64,000 nucleotides of DNA from Streptomyces sp. V3I7 (GTDB taxonomy: Bacteria; Actinomycetota; Actinomycetes; Streptomycetales; Streptomycetaceae), in contig NZ_JAUSZK010000001.1 in assembly GCF_030817495.1 (NCBI RefSeq), positions 682,001 through 746,000 of the forward strand, read 5' to 3'. The position numbers and the translations under genes are program-made. Numbering within the stretch: position 1 is the first letter of the stretch; each line of letters begins with the position of its first letter. The notes beneath the pieces are model-generated. The model had not been told where the DNA came from, did not search any database, and saw only the letters and a program-made list of their open reading frames with translations. Positions 9,229 to 18,365 of the stretch are shown here, in pieces.

Positions 9229-11109
9229 TCATGCGTTCTCGATCCACCGGTCGAGGATCACGAGACGCTCACCCAGCGTGACAACCGTCGCCTGATCAAT
9301 GGACCGCTCGCCGAAAGCCTGGTTCAGCTCATTGTGGATGTGACTGTGCGGCTTGCGCGTCATCCGACTCAGCTGCCCGACCTTGCGCTTGATGAGGTTC
9401 CGAATCTCCTTCTTCCGCTCGGAGAGGGTCTGCTCGACCTTCGGCTCGGGTGCAGCGCCCGGTTTTGCCGAGGTGCCGGTGAGACGGAGCAGCCGCGCGA
9501 TGGCGGACGGCTCAGTGCCGGGGGGCAGGCCGGCCTGCTGGCCAAGGCGCCTAGCGTGCAAGAGCTCTTCCTCGTCAAAGGCATCCCCACTGTTGATCGT
9601 GAAGGCGTGAGCGGCCGTCGAAGAGCCGATGACCTCAGGCGCCCTGGGGAGCACCCGCTCATCTCCACTCCCCTCTGCTGTGGCGCGACGGACCTTGCTC
9701 TCTTCGTCGGCAAGGACGGCGTCGACGGTCCGCTCGATGGCGGCTGCGAAGCCGAGGAGTTGGCTGATGGAGGGGATAAAGACACGGGCACACATGTCGT
9801 CCTCGTCACCCTGCTTGCGGACGCAACGGCCAACGACCTGGCGGAAGAACAACTCGGTGCGAACCCGCGTGGCGTAGACGATGACGCCGATGCGGGGTAT
9901 GTCCACGCCTTCGGACACCATCTGCACGGCCACGAGCCACCGTGAGTCGCCCTTCGAGAAGTTGTCTATGACCTTCGAGGCGTCCGGATCGTCTGAGACC
10001 GCAACGTCGACGTGTTCGCCGGTCTGCTGGCGCAAGATCTCGGCATAAGCGTGGGCTGCGGCCTGGTCGGTGGCCACCACAAGGCCACCGCAGTCAGGCT
10101 TGTCCATGCGCATGAGTTCGAGCTCTTCATGGGCCCGGAGCAGGACGGAAGGGATCCAGTCGCCGGTCGGGTCGAGAGCGGCCTTGAGTGCGGCGGCGAT
10201 GGTACTCGGATCGGTCTCCGACAGTTTCTGCGCCATCGGGTGTTCCGACGCGAAGCGCCACCGAGCTTCGCCGTCCATCGCCGGGAAGGCGACCGGTCGG
10301 ACTACCTCCTGATCCTGGAGGGCCATGCCGTAGTCGTAGTTGACGTCCGGGACTACGCGGCGGGCAGCATCGTAGTTGAGGAAGGGGATCGCCTTACCAT
10401 CGCTACGGAAAGGCGTCCCGGACAGGGAGAGCCGACGGTAGGCGTCGCTGAAGGCTTCGGCGAGCACGGTTCCCCAAGCGAGGTGTTCGGCGTCCCCGGC
10501 GTGGTGGACCTCATCCAGGATGACGAGCGTTGGCTTCCGCGGATTACATGCCAGTTTCCTCCACAGGAGCGGGCTCGCGGCGACTGACTGGTACGTCGCA
10601 ACGACACCGTCATAGTCGCGCGCGATCTGCTCGTTGCGGTTGACGAAGTTGGAGTCGAGCTTGATGCCGGCGCTGCGCTGGGCAGACTTGGCCCACTGGC
10701 CGCGGAGGTGCGCGGTGGGCACGATCACGATGACATTGGTGATCTCACCCCTGTCGATCATCGCCTTCGCTGCCTGGATCGCGAAGGTGGTCTTACCTGC
10801 TCCGGGTGTCGCCACCGTCAGGAAGTCGCCCGTGGCGCCGAGGAACTTGCGGAGGCCGTCTTCCTGCCACTTACGGAGCCTCATGAACGTGTCGCCCTTC
10901 TGCAGGTTACAACGAGGGCAAAGTGCCTGCCCGTTGAGGATTTCGGTTGGGCCACCGACGGAGTACGGCTCGATGTGGTCACCGTGCCAGCCGGGTTCGA
11001 GTGGATCTCCGCAGTGCTGGCAGCGGCCATCTGCGGCAAGGTACAACGCGATGCGTTCAGCGCCGTTGAAGCGGCGGCGCCGAGCGGGTGGTTCTGGGGA
11101 TTCGGTCAC
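9229..11109 (-). CDS. HNH endonuclease fused to a superfamily 2 DNA helicase
   Basis: The 626-residue protein has an N-terminal HNH domain (about residues 20-75) with zinc-binding pairs CQHC (30-33) and CPRC (64-67) around GWHGDHIEPYSVGG, where the Asp-His pair is typical of HNH nucleases. It continues directly into an SF2 helicase of the type III restriction Res/UvrB type: Walker A TPGAGKTT (101-108), DEVHH (199-203), SGTPFRS and RQVVGRCVRK (motif VI). The last 130 residues form a charged C-terminal domain. The start is GTG at 11109. It stands alone between IS remnants with no methylase or toxin gene next to it. A role in defence against foreign DNA is inferred from architecture and context, not shown; a repair role is the alternative. 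Confidence 0.85.
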   Translation of the reverse strand: MTESPEPPARRRRFNGAERIALYLAADGRCQHCGDPLEPGWHGDHIEPYSVGGPTEILNGQALCPRCNLQKGDTFMRLRKWQEDGLRKFLGATGDFLTVATPGAGKTTFAIQAAKAMIDRGEITNVIVIVPTAHLRGQWAKSAQRSAGIKLDSNFVNRNEQIARDYDGVVATYQSVAASPLLWRKLACNPRKPTLVILDEVHHAGDAEHLAWGTVLAEAFSDAYRRLSLSGTPFRSDGKAIPFLNYDAARRVVPDVNYDYGMALQDQEVVRPVAFPAMDGEARWRFASEHPMAQKLSETDPSTIAAALKAALDPTGDWIPSVLLRAHEELELMRMDKPDCGGLVVATDQAAAHAYAEILRQQTGEHVDVAVSDDPDASKVIDNFSKGDSRWLVAVQMVSEGVDIPRIGVIVYATRVRTELFFRQVVGRCVRKQGDEDDMCARVFIPSISQLLGFAAAIERTVDAVLADEESKVRRATAEGSGDERVLPRAPEVIGSSTAAHAFTINSGDAFDEEELLHARRLGQQAGLPPGTEPSAIARLLRLTGTSAKPGAAPEPKVEQTLSERKKEIRNLIKRKVGQLSRMTRKPHSHIHNELNQAFGERSIDQATVVTLGERLVILDRWIENA

Positions 11110-11162
11110 CGAGGGTCCCGTCTTCTCGGGCTGTCATTGGCTAGTGGGTAACCAGATATTCA

Positions 11163-11327
11163 CCATGATGACCATATGAAGATCAAGTGAATATCCCGTG
11201 CCGATGAACTCACAATTCGTCCATGTGTACGAGCCATTGCCGCCGCGTCTGACACAGCCGACCCCTCAGCGAGCGGCAGCCGGAGCGCCTCGCTGTGCCC
11301 GTTCTGCCCCGAGCAGGCGGGGCACCG
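11163..11327 (-). pseudogene. Zinc-ribbon ORF interrupted by IS256, 3' part
   Basis: When the IS256 element and one copy of its 8-bp target repeat are removed, the minus strand joins 12761-12933 to this piece in frame: ERTLRVTLDATGIRCPAC then SGQNGHSEALRLPLAEGS. The reconstructed protein would have C-G-C and C-P-A-C pairs, a likely zinc ribbon. Function unknown; the native stop is not certain. Confidence 0.4.
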
Positions 11328-12760
11328 GATGACGTCCCGCGTGATGGTGTAGGCGATCAATCGTCCGTAGTGTTTGGGGTGTTGGGGAGCGCGCGGGTGG
11401 TGTGGTCGGCGTGTTCATCGGCGTAGATGGCGGCCATGCTGGCCTCGGAGAGGTAGCGGCGGGGGAAGGCGATCCACTCGTCGTGCATCTCGCTGAGCAC
11501 GGCGGTGGCCAGTCGTTCGAGGGCGGCCGAGTTCGGGAAGACCTGCACGACATCGGTCCGGCGTTTGATCTCGCGGTTGATCCGCTCCAAGGGGTTCGAC
11601 GATTGGATCTTCTTCCAGTGGGAGACGGGAAAGGCGGCGAAGGCGGTCAGATCCTCCTTGGCCTCCAGCAGCATCTGTTTGACCTTGGGGAACTGCTGCC
11701 CGAGCATGTCGGCCACCGCGTCGAGCTGGTGATAGACGGCGTCCGCGGTGGGCTGGATGAAGAGGGTGCGGATCGTCGCCGCGACCATCTCGCCGGATCC
11801 CTTCGGGATCACCGAGAACACGTTTCGCAGGAAATGGACACGACAACGCTGCCAGGCGGCGCCGAGCATGACCTTGCGGATCGCGGCCACCAGACCGCTG
11901 TGACTGTCGGGGATGACCAGACGGACCCCGCCCAGGCCGCGTTCGCGCAAGGAGCGCAGGAACTCGCTCCAGAACGCCTCGCTCTCGCTGTCGCCGACCA
12001 TCACATCCAGCACCTCACGGCCGCCGTCCTCGCTGATGCCGGTGGCGATGACCACGGCCTGGGAGACGATCCGGTGGTTCACCCGGGCCTTGCAGTAGGT
12101 GGCGTCCAGGTAGAGGTAGGGGAAGCGGCTGTGGTCCAGCGGTCGGCTGCGGAAGATGGTGAGCTGTTCGTCCAGGTCGCCGCAGATCCGTGAGACCTCG
12201 ATCTTGGAGATGCCGCTGTCCGCGCCGAGCGCCTTGACCAGGTCGTCGACCGAGCGGGTGGACACGCCGTGGACATACGCCTCCATGATGACCGCGTAAA
12301 GGGCCTGGTCGATCCGGCGCCGCCGCTCCAGCAGGCTGGGGAAAGAAGCTGCCACTGCGCAGTTTCGGAATGGCCAGGTCCAGGTCGCCGGCCTGGGTGG
12401 CCAGGGTCTTGTCCCGGTGGCCGTTGCGGAAGGCGGTGCGGGCCTCGGTGTGCTCGTTCCACTCAGCGCCGATCCGGCCGCTGAGCTCGGCCTCGATCAG
12501 TTCCTGCAGCATCCGCTCGGCGACGTTGCGGACGAGCTCGATCCCGTCCGCCGTGCGTAGTGACTCCAGCAGGCGTTGTAGGTCAGACTGGGACAAGGCC
12601 ACCGGCACCTCCTGGGTAGAACTGGCCGTTCACCAGGGAGATTTGCACGGTGGCCTGCCCTATGCGCAGGGAGCGGAAGCCGTTATCGGATGCACGCCCC
12701 GGGCACACGCCCGCGCACACCTGAACCGTGATCGCCTACACCATCACGCGGGACGCCATC
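11328..12760. mobile_element. IS256-family insertion sequence with intact ends
   Basis: Inverted repeats of about 32 bp with one mismatch bound the element: CGTCCCGCGTGATGGTGTAG inside the left end, with its complement at 12729-12760. Both outer flanks carry the same 8-bp target duplication GGGCACCG (11320-11327 and 12761-12768), exactly the size expected for IS256. The ends are intact but the transposase gene carries a frameshift. Confidence 0.85.
11357..12608 (-). pseudogene. IS256-family transposase with a +1 frameshift
   Basis: The N-terminal part (LLESLRTADGIELVRNVAER, HTEARTAFRNGHRDKTLATQ, DLDLAIPKLRSGSFFP) and the catalytic part (SLLERRRRIDQALYAVIMEA onward, with LYLDATYCKAR, LVIPDSHSGLVAAIRKV and SSNPLERINREIKRR) are in different frames. 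The break lies at about 12340-12350 in CTTCTTTCCCCAGC, where one extra T explains the shift. IS256 transposases do not normally use programmed frameshifting, so this copy is probably inactive unless the base is a sequencing error. Expected full length after repair is about 415 residues. Confidence 0.85.
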
Positions 12761-12933
12761 GGGCACCGGATGCCAGTGGCGTCGAGAGTGACGCGCAGGG
12801 TGCGCTCACAGCCGCACTGGACGCCCATCCGGCGGGCCGACTTCTCGCCGCCGGCGGGGCCTCGCACCGCCACACCATGGTGGACGGCCCTCCTGGGAAC
12901 TCGCCTAAGACTCCGTGCTGTTCGGCCGCCCAC
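12761..12933 (-). pseudogene. Zinc-ribbon ORF interrupted by IS256, 5' part
   Basis: Upstream part of the frame split by the IS256 element. It reads RRMGVQCGCERTLRVTLDAT then GIRCP and breaks at the insertion, continuing in frame at 11327. See the partner entry at 11163-11327. Confidence 0.4.
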
Positions 12934-13594
12934 GGCAGCAGTACTCGCGTCCGCTTCACGATCCGATCGAGCTGCTGCTGGAGGTCACCTTCCCGTCGAG
13001 GGGCCGGTAGCCGAGCAGGTCGCGCCAATCCACCAGCCAGGTCTGCAAGATGGTCACAACGCCTCGGCGGGCTGCAAGTGAGGCGGGGGTGGTCCGGATA
13101 GGCGGTCGAATCAAGTACACGAAGTCAACGGCAGCACCGGATGCTTCAAGTCCTACCCTCCGGCGGCAGGCGCTCAACAGACGACCGCACGGAGCGAGAG
13201 GGGCCTCGCCTTCTCCGCACGTGACCGCCCAACAGGCAAGAGGCTCCTGAACGCCGCCCATACACCCCAAGATTCGGACCATTCCCGGACCACCAAACCG
13301 CTCCTCGCCTTGGCCGAGGCTCATTCAGCAGGTCAGCAGAATGCGAGCTGTGCACCACCAGCAGACGAAGAACATTCTTTTTTCCTACAGCCCAAAGAAA
13401 CTGGGGTTCTTCTAGTACCTGAAGTCGGTTGCCTGGAGGCATTGTTGCGTTCCAGGCAACCCGACACGGTAGCCACACTCCGCGATCAACCCGACAGCTT
13501 GCGCCACCTTACGGACTCCAATCGGCTCGGTCACCCCCGCGTCGCGGATCGTCCGGGGCCTGGGGCGCCGCTACGGCGTGCGTAACTGATCGTT
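12934..13594. other. Intergenic region with no supported gene
   Basis: No frame in this 0.66 kb has family similarity and a credible start. The stretch 13360-13400 is locally AT-richer, unusual for the surroundings, and just downstream lies the perfect inverted repeat at 13427-13461. Probably decayed sequence. Confidence 0.4.
13427..13461. repeat. Perfect 11-bp inverted repeat (hairpin)
   Basis: GGTTGCCTGGA (13427-13437) and its exact complement TCCAGGCAACC (13451-13461) are separated by 13 bases. No T-run follows, so a classical terminator is not indicated. It could be a protein site, a recombination core or a relic of an element end. Confidence 0.5.
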
Positions 13595-13711
13595 TCAGAA
13601 TGAAGTCCGCAGGCGGCGGAGGCCTATGAGCCTGCAGGCCAGTTCGAACAGTCCCTGATGGAGATCGGCACGCCGCTCGTAGCGTTTGCGGAGTCGTTTG
13701 AATGGGTGGAG
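13595..13711 (-). pseudogene. IS5-family transposase, C-terminal remnant
   Basis: The last 38 codons before the stop read HPFKRLRKRYERRADLHQGL then FELACRLIGLRRLRTSF, the typical tail of a Streptomyces IS5-group transposase. Everything upstream is missing; an ArsR-type regulator fragment follows on the opposite strand. Confidence 0.6.
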
Positions 13712-13834
13712 CCAGGCGGTGCCTGGTCCGTGATTACGAGCGGCGCACCGACACAGCGAGGCCGTCATCCTGTGGTCGATGACCATACTCAGGAGCCGCC
13801 GCCTGGCCGCCCAGCGTCGGCAGCGTCGTGCTCC

Positions 13835-14110
13835 GGCGCGGGCAGCGAAACGGTCGCACTACGGCTGGAGGCACTCGCGCATCCGGTACGGCTGCGGCTG
13901 CTGCGCACCCTGGCCCGCGGCCCGCACACCACCGGTGAGCTGGCCCACGCCTGGGAACTTTCACCCCCGGAGGTCTCCCGCCACCTCGCTGTCCTGCGCC
14001 GCGCGGGCCTGCTCACGGCCCGGCGGCACGGTCGTTACGTCCGTTACACCCTCAATCTGCCCGATCTGACGGCGCTGGGGGCCGACCTGCCGGCGGCCGT
14101 ACTGCGCTGA
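13835..14110 (+). pseudogene. ArsR-family regulator, C-terminal fragment (DUF5937-type)
   Basis: About 85 codons encode a winged-helix ArsR domain: LRLEALAHPVRLRLLRTLAR, HTTGELAHAWELSPPEVSRH (recognition helix), LAVLRRAGLLTARRHGRYV. In full-length Streptomyces homologs this domain forms the C-terminal quarter of a roughly 350-residue regulator with an N-terminal DUF5937 region. Here the N-terminal part is replaced by transposon debris. The frame is open further upstream but without family similarity. Confidence 0.65.
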
Positions 14111-14269
14111 GCAGCTTCGGTCTGCCAGAACACGGGCGACCGCCGCCCTCGCAACATCGTCCGGCTCGGCAGGCGCCGTGCAGTAACGGCGCGACCGCCG
14201 TGGCACGGACACGCTGACGGCCCCGCGGCCACAGTGTGTCCCTCACCCCCCGCCGTCCGGCCGGAACGG

Positions 14270-15385
14270 TCAGGCCACCGGCACCGAGCCTCGTCGAGCA
14301 TTGCGCCGGCTTCCGTTGACCAGGTCGTTGAAACGGTCGACGGCCCAGATCGTGCGCAGTCCCAGCGGACCCGTCATCATCGGGCGAGGCAACCTCGGCT
14401 CCTTCGTCCACAGTCCCTCCAAGTCCTCGTGTCGCTCGCCGTCGACGATCAGATCGGCGATAAGGGACCCGACGTAGGGCGCCTGAGCCAGACCGTGGCC
14501 GTTGCAGGCGATCGAGTAGAAGACGTCGTCGTCGATCTGCCCGGCGAGCGGAAGCCAGGACGAGGTGATCGCGATCCACCCTCCCCACGCGCGATCGATC
14601 GCGACGTCGGACAGAGCCGGAAACCGCGTCGCGAAGGCCTCTGCGAGTTCTTCGACGAGCGCCGGGTGCGGCTTCTTTTGCGGAAGTGGATACGCCGTGC
14701 CGCGCTCGAGCCGCCGGACGCCGAACACGATGGTGTTGCGCGGCGTCAGACGGTAGTTCTCCATGATGTTGTGCTGGGTGACCAGCCCCGACCGACTGGT
14801 CCACCCCAGTGCCGTCAGACGGGCAGGATCGATGGGCTCGGTCTCCACCTCGATGCCCAAATGGGCACGGAGAGCCGTGGAGGAGTGATGTCCCACTCTC
14901 CCGCGTACGCGTTCGTCGCCAGAACCACTTTGTCCGCCCGCACCTCGCCCTGAGGAGTGGTGAGGACCACCTGACCGCCATCGCGCGTGACGTCGGTGAC
15001 CTTCGTCTTCTCGAAGACTCGCGCGGACGAGCGGATCAGTGCGCGGCGCACACCCGTGGTGAACCTGCCGGGGTTCATGATTCCCCCGACTTCCTCGCGC
15101 ATCCCGCCGAGGAATCCGCGGGGGATTCCGAGCTCTTCGCTCGTGCCCAGTGCCACGTGGCAGCCGGCGCGCTCAAGGATCTTGGTCACCCGGCGCACTT
15201 GGCCCATCTGTCCACGGGACACCGCCGCGCAGACGTTGCCCGTCTGCTCGTAGTCGCAGTCGATGTCGTGCGTCTTGATGAGGTCTTCCACGTGGTGCGC
15301 GGCGCGCTCGGCGAGTCGGATCATGCCGGGCATCTTCGTGCGGAAGAACAGATTGAGGAGCTGAGGGTCCATGTGTCCGGCTGGT
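14270..15385 (-). pseudogene. FAD-dependent amine/amino-acid oxidoreductase (DAO family), truncated and frameshifted
   Basis: Two frames on the minus strand make up a D-amino-acid-oxidase-type flavoprotein resembling gamma-glutamylputrescine or glycine oxidases: first MPGMIRLAERAAHHVEDLIK ... VVLATNAYAGEWDITPPRLS, then after a one-base shift near 14860 GIEVETEPIDPARL ... AWGGWIAITSSWLPLAG and NGHGLAQAPYVGSLIADL. The N-terminal GxGxxG dinucleotide-binding motif (the first 90 or so residues) is missing; similarity stops near 15385, just before the FKBP gene. It cannot make an active enzyme. Confidence 0.75.
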
Positions 15386-15421
15386 CCGTGAGACGGCTTC
15401 CGCCGGAGTGATGAGGCTGCG

Positions 15422-15826
15422 ATGAGTGAACTGGCGAAGCCCGAGGTCAACGTTCCGGAGGGTGACGCTCCTACCGAGCTGACCATCCGGGACCTGCTTG
15501 TCGGGGACGGGGCTGAGGTGAAGCCGGGCATGGTGGTCAGGGTCCACTATGTCGGCGTGTCCTTCGAGTCCGGGAAGGAGTTCGATGCCTCCTGGGACCG
15601 GGGCCAGCCGTACAAGTTCGCCCTGGGCAGTGGCAAGGCCATCAAGGGCTTGGACCGGGGGGTGAGGGGGATGAAGGTCGGCGGTCGGCGCCAGATCATC
15701 GTTCCCCCGCGTCTCGGCTACGGCAATCAGTCGCCCTCGCCCCTGATCCCGGCGGGCTCGACCCTGGTCTTCGTCGTGGACCTGCTGGACTCGTATTCCA
15801 GCACAACCGGGTGGAGCAACGCCTAG
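15422..15826 (+). CDS. FKBP-type peptidyl-prolyl cis-trans isomerase
   Basis: The 134-residue cytoplasmic protein is a single FKBP domain that speeds cis-trans isomerisation of X-Pro bonds. Typical blocks are VRVHYVGVSFESGKEFDASW, FALGSGKAIKGLDRGVRGMK, VGGRRQIIVPPRLGYGN and IPAGSTLVFVVDLLD, including the FKBP active-site residues Tyr, Asp, Phe, Ile and Tyr. No signal peptide is present. It is shorter than membrane-anchored FKBPs and resembles the 123- to 135-residue Streptomyces proteins. It is a single gene transcribed away from the broken flavoprotein gene. Confidence 0.92.
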   Translation: MSELAKPEVNVPEGDAPTELTIRDLLVGDGAEVKPGMVVRVHYVGVSFESGKEFDASWDRGQPYKFALGSGKAIKGLDRGVRGMKVGGRRQIIVPPRLGYGNQSPSPLIPAGSTLVFVVDLLDSYSSTTGWSNA

Positions 15827-15989
15827 TGACCCTGGCCGCTCCTCCTCTATGACGTGCTGCATCGCCCCCCGAAGGTTGGCGCAGTCGTGCTCCTCGCTGC
15901 CGCTCCTGCTTCCGCCTCCGCAGCGTCCGAACGGTTCTGCTGCGACTCATTGACCGCCTTAAAGGCCACAAGGCGGCCGACTTCCTCAC

Positions 15990-16480
15990 CGGCCTGCCCG
16001 GCGCCGCCGCCCGGGCGTCTGTGCCTGCGGGGCGTCCTGTACGTGCTCTACAACCACATCAGCCGGCACTGCTGGTGCTTGGGTACGGGTCCGGACGGAC
16101 CTGCTGACGCCGGCTGGGCCGGTGGCAGCAGGCCGGCGTCTTCGAGAAACTGCACCGCCGAACTGCTTGCCGAGCTGCACGCCGCCGACGCGCTGGACTG
16201 GACCCAGGCCTGCGTGGATGCCTCCCACATCCGCGCGAAAAGGGGGCGACGCCACTGGCCCGTCACCGGTCGACCGCCGGAAAGCCCGGCGGACCGCGCA
16301 GGCACCCCGACGCGCTTCTGGGCGACAAGGGCTATGACAGCGACGCCAATCGGCGCGAGTTGCGCAGGTCGGCGCGAGTTGCGCAGGTCGGCGCGAGTTG
16401 CGCAGGCGCTCGGAGCACCGTCCGGTCGGGCCGTGCGGATCGATCGCAGGGCGGCCCAGGTGTGGTCGATGCCCTTGCGA
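15990..16480 (+). pseudogene. Degenerate IS5-family transposase
   Basis: Pieces of one transposase appear in alternating frames: RRLGRWQQAGVFEKLHRR, ELHAADALDWTQACVDASHI, RAKRGRRHW (around the first Asp) and DALLGDKGYDSDANRRELRR. Several frameshifts and a 19-bp triplication at the 3' end disrupt it; the C-terminal Glu motif is missing. Confidence 0.65.
16351..16407. repeat. Tandem 19-bp repeat, three copies
   Basis: CGGCGCGAGTTGCGCAGGT is repeated at 16351, 16370 and 16389 (last base differs in the third). It lies inside the transposase remnant at the place encoding NRRELRR, so it is probably a slippage expansion that adds to the damage. Confidence 0.8.
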
Positions 16481-16558
16481 CTAGGGCCTGTTCGACGGGT
16501 CATGTTGGGAACCCAGCCCCTTGTCTTCTGGCTGCAGGGCCAGCCCTAGGCTGTAGCC

Positions 16559-17110
16559 ATGCTGTTGATCTACGACGGAGAACCCGCCGCTGACGCGCCC
16601 GTGCTGCGTACCGGTGGTGTCCCACTGGTACCGGATGAGTTCGTCTGGCCGGGGTGCCGTGAATGCGGTGGGAGCATGCAGTTCCTCGCCCATCTGCCGC
16701 TCGGCACCGGCGTGTTCTCGGTGTTCGTCTGCCAGAACGACCCCGGCCTGTGTGACGACTGGGATGCCACGGCCGGTGCCAACCGCGCCTTCCTGTTCAA
16801 CCGCGACCTCTCCCCAGCCGAGGTCCCCGCCGAGGGCACGACACTGCTCGGCGCGGTCACCGCTCTACGAGGCCATCCCGCTGACACGCCGACTGAACAG
16901 CCGGTGCTGGGCCGGCTGGGCGGTGAACCCGACTGGATCCAGGACGACGAGACCCCCGACTGTCCGACCTGCGCCAACCGCATGGCGTTCACGGCCGAGC
17001 TCGAAGAGGGCCACGACTTCGCCACCAAGGCGAACTTCGGCGGCGGGGGCCGCGGCTACCTCTTCAGCTGCCAACCCTGTGGTGAGGCCGCGTTCCTCTG
17101 GCAGAACTGA
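16559..17110 (+). CDS. Conserved hypothetical protein with CxxC zinc-ribbon-like pairs (DUF1963/YwqG-like)
   Basis: The 183-residue protein resembles a Streptomyces family related to YwqG/DUF1963. It has two cysteine pairs spaced like rubredoxin knuckles: WPGCRECGGSMQFLAHLPL near residue 35 and CPTCANRMAF near 138, plus CQPCGEAAFLWQ at the end; the middle reads FVCQNDPGLCDDWDATAGAN. A structural zinc site or sites are likely; no enzyme motif is visible. A -10-like TAGGCT 7 bases upstream of the ATG and the lack of a Shine-Dalgarno sequence suggest leaderless transcription. It sits between an IS5 remnant and an IS5 transposase and may be a passenger gene. Confidence 0.7.
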   Translation: MLLIYDGEPAADAPVLRTGGVPLVPDEFVWPGCRECGGSMQFLAHLPLGTGVFSVFVCQNDPGLCDDWDATAGANRAFLFNRDLSPAEVPAEGTTLLGAVTALRGHPADTPTEQPVLGRLGGEPDWIQDDETPDCPTCANRMAFTAELEEGHDFATKANFGGGGRGYLFSCQPCGEAAFLWQN

Positions 17111-17126
17111 ACACTGCCCTCAAGGG

Positions 17127-17975
17127 TCATGATCGAAGCCACAGCCGGATCGCTGCGACCGTGACGGTGCCGTGAAAGACGTACGCCCGCTTGTCGAACC
17201 GCATCGCCACAGCGCGGAATGCCTTGAGCGTGTTGATCGTTCGTTCCACTTCATTGCGGCGGGCATACTGCCCACGGTCAAAGCCGGTGGGTCTCCCGCC
17301 GCTGCTTCCGCGGCGTCGGCGGTTGGCCTTCTGGTTGGCTGGCTCCGGGATGGTGTGCTTGATCTGGCGTCGGCGCAGGTAGCGGCGGTTGCAGCGGGAA
17401 CTGTAGGCCCGGTCAGCGCAGAGGTGTTCGGGCCGGGTGCGCGGGTGCCCGCCACCTGGCCGGGACACGCGGATGCGGGCCAGGACCTCGATCATCTGTG
17501 GGGCGTCGCCCCACTGGCCCGGGGTGATGACGAAGGCGAGCGGACGGCGACCGCCCTCACTGGCCAGATGGATCTTCGAAGTGAAGCCGCCGCGCGACCT
17601 CCCCAGGGCCTCATCCGGCCGGTGCTGGGCCGGACGGCGTCGTCTGCCCGGCACGAACGGCGCCCTCCTACGGGCCCCGGCGGCGTGTTGGTGGGCGCGG
17701 CAGACGGTGGAGTCCACGCTCACCACGGACCAGTCGATCCGCCCCTCGGCATCAGCCTCCGCCTGGACGGCACGAAACACCATCTCCCATGTTCCGTCCG
17801 CTGACCAGCGGCGATGCCGGTCGTAGATCGTCTGCCACTTCCCGAACCGCGACGGCAGGTCCCGCCATGGAACCCCGGTCCGCAGCCGGAACAGGATCCC
17901 GTTGATCACCATCCGGTGGCACTTCCAGCGCCCGCCGCGTCCGACGTTCATCGGCAGGTGCGGCTCCAGCCGCAC
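17127..17975 (-). CDS. IS5-family transposase (DDE)
   Basis: The 282-residue frame contains the DUF4096 domain (MVINGILFRLRTGVPWRDLP, FGKWQTIYDRHRRW) and the DDE domain: VVSVDSTVCRAHQHAAGARR (Asp), GGFTSKIHLASEGGRRPLAF, HLCADRAYSSRCNRRYLRRR (Asp), ARRNEVERTINTLKAFRAVA (Glu). Homology begins a few codons further upstream (GDLSDGEW, to about 18000), where no ATG or GTG exists in frame, so GTG at 17975 is taken as the start. The core is intact and the copy may be functional. Confidence 0.8.
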   Translation of the reverse strand: MRLEPHLPMNVGRGGRWKCHRMVINGILFRLRTGVPWRDLPSRFGKWQTIYDRHRRWSADGTWEMVFRAVQAEADAEGRIDWSVVSVDSTVCRAHQHAAGARRRAPFVPGRRRRPAQHRPDEALGRSRGGFTSKIHLASEGGRRPLAFVITPGQWGDAPQMIEVLARIRVSRPGGGHPRTRPEHLCADRAYSSRCNRRYLRRRQIKHTIPEPANQKANRRRRGSSGGRPTGFDRGQYARRNEVERTINTLKAFRAVAMRFDKRAYVFHGTVTVAAIRLWLRS

Positions 17976-18096
17976 CCACTCCCCATCACTAAGATCACCC
18001 CGCCCACACCAACCCTGAACGAGCGACCTTCTGGTCCGTCACCGACCCATCAGACACGCCCTAGTGACCACACGCCACAGTGAGCCTTTTCCAACC

Positions 18097-18240
18097 TCAG
18101 TTTGAGCAGGTCAGGTGGAGGGTGAGGACGGCCCGGACGAGGCTGGTGATGGGGATGGTGGAGCATCGCAGCTTGCCCAGGAGGCGCCTGCACTTGAGGG
18201 TGGCCATGGCTTGGCCAAGGCTTGCTCGACGAACGCGCGG
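18097..18240 (-). pseudogene. DDE_Tnp_4 transposase, C-terminal remnant (first copy)
   Basis: The minus strand ends with SLGQAMATLKCRRLLGKLRC then STIPITSLVRAVLTLHLTCSN and a stop, the tail of DDE_Tnp_4 transposases (consensus near ERANAxLKxWRLLRKLRCSTxRI). A similar remnant starts at 19925, so the phospholipase-like gene lies between two relics of the same transposase type in the same orientation. Confidence 0.6.
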
Positions 18241-18365
18241 GGCTTCGCACGGGAGCGGTTGACGTCGTGCTGACCTGGGGAGAGCTTGTCCGGACAACGC
18301 CCACCTCAACCACCCGCCAGACCAGCCAGGTTGGAGCTCACCCTCACTGTTCGGACCGAGAATGC

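Larger units (their letters stand above)
16485..18060. mobile_element. Putative CTAG-flanked IS5-type element carrying a passenger gene
   Basis: CTAG occurs at 16481-16484 and 18061-18064. Just inside lie GGCCTGTTCGACGGGTC (left) and GACCCATCAGACACGCC (right), which are imperfect inverted repeats (about 12 of 17 positions match). The interval contains a complete IS5-type transposase gene and, between it and the left end, an unrelated intact gene (16559-17110). The left end could instead lie near 17110 (CAAGGGTCATGATCG), in which case the gene is outside the element. Confidence 0.4.
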
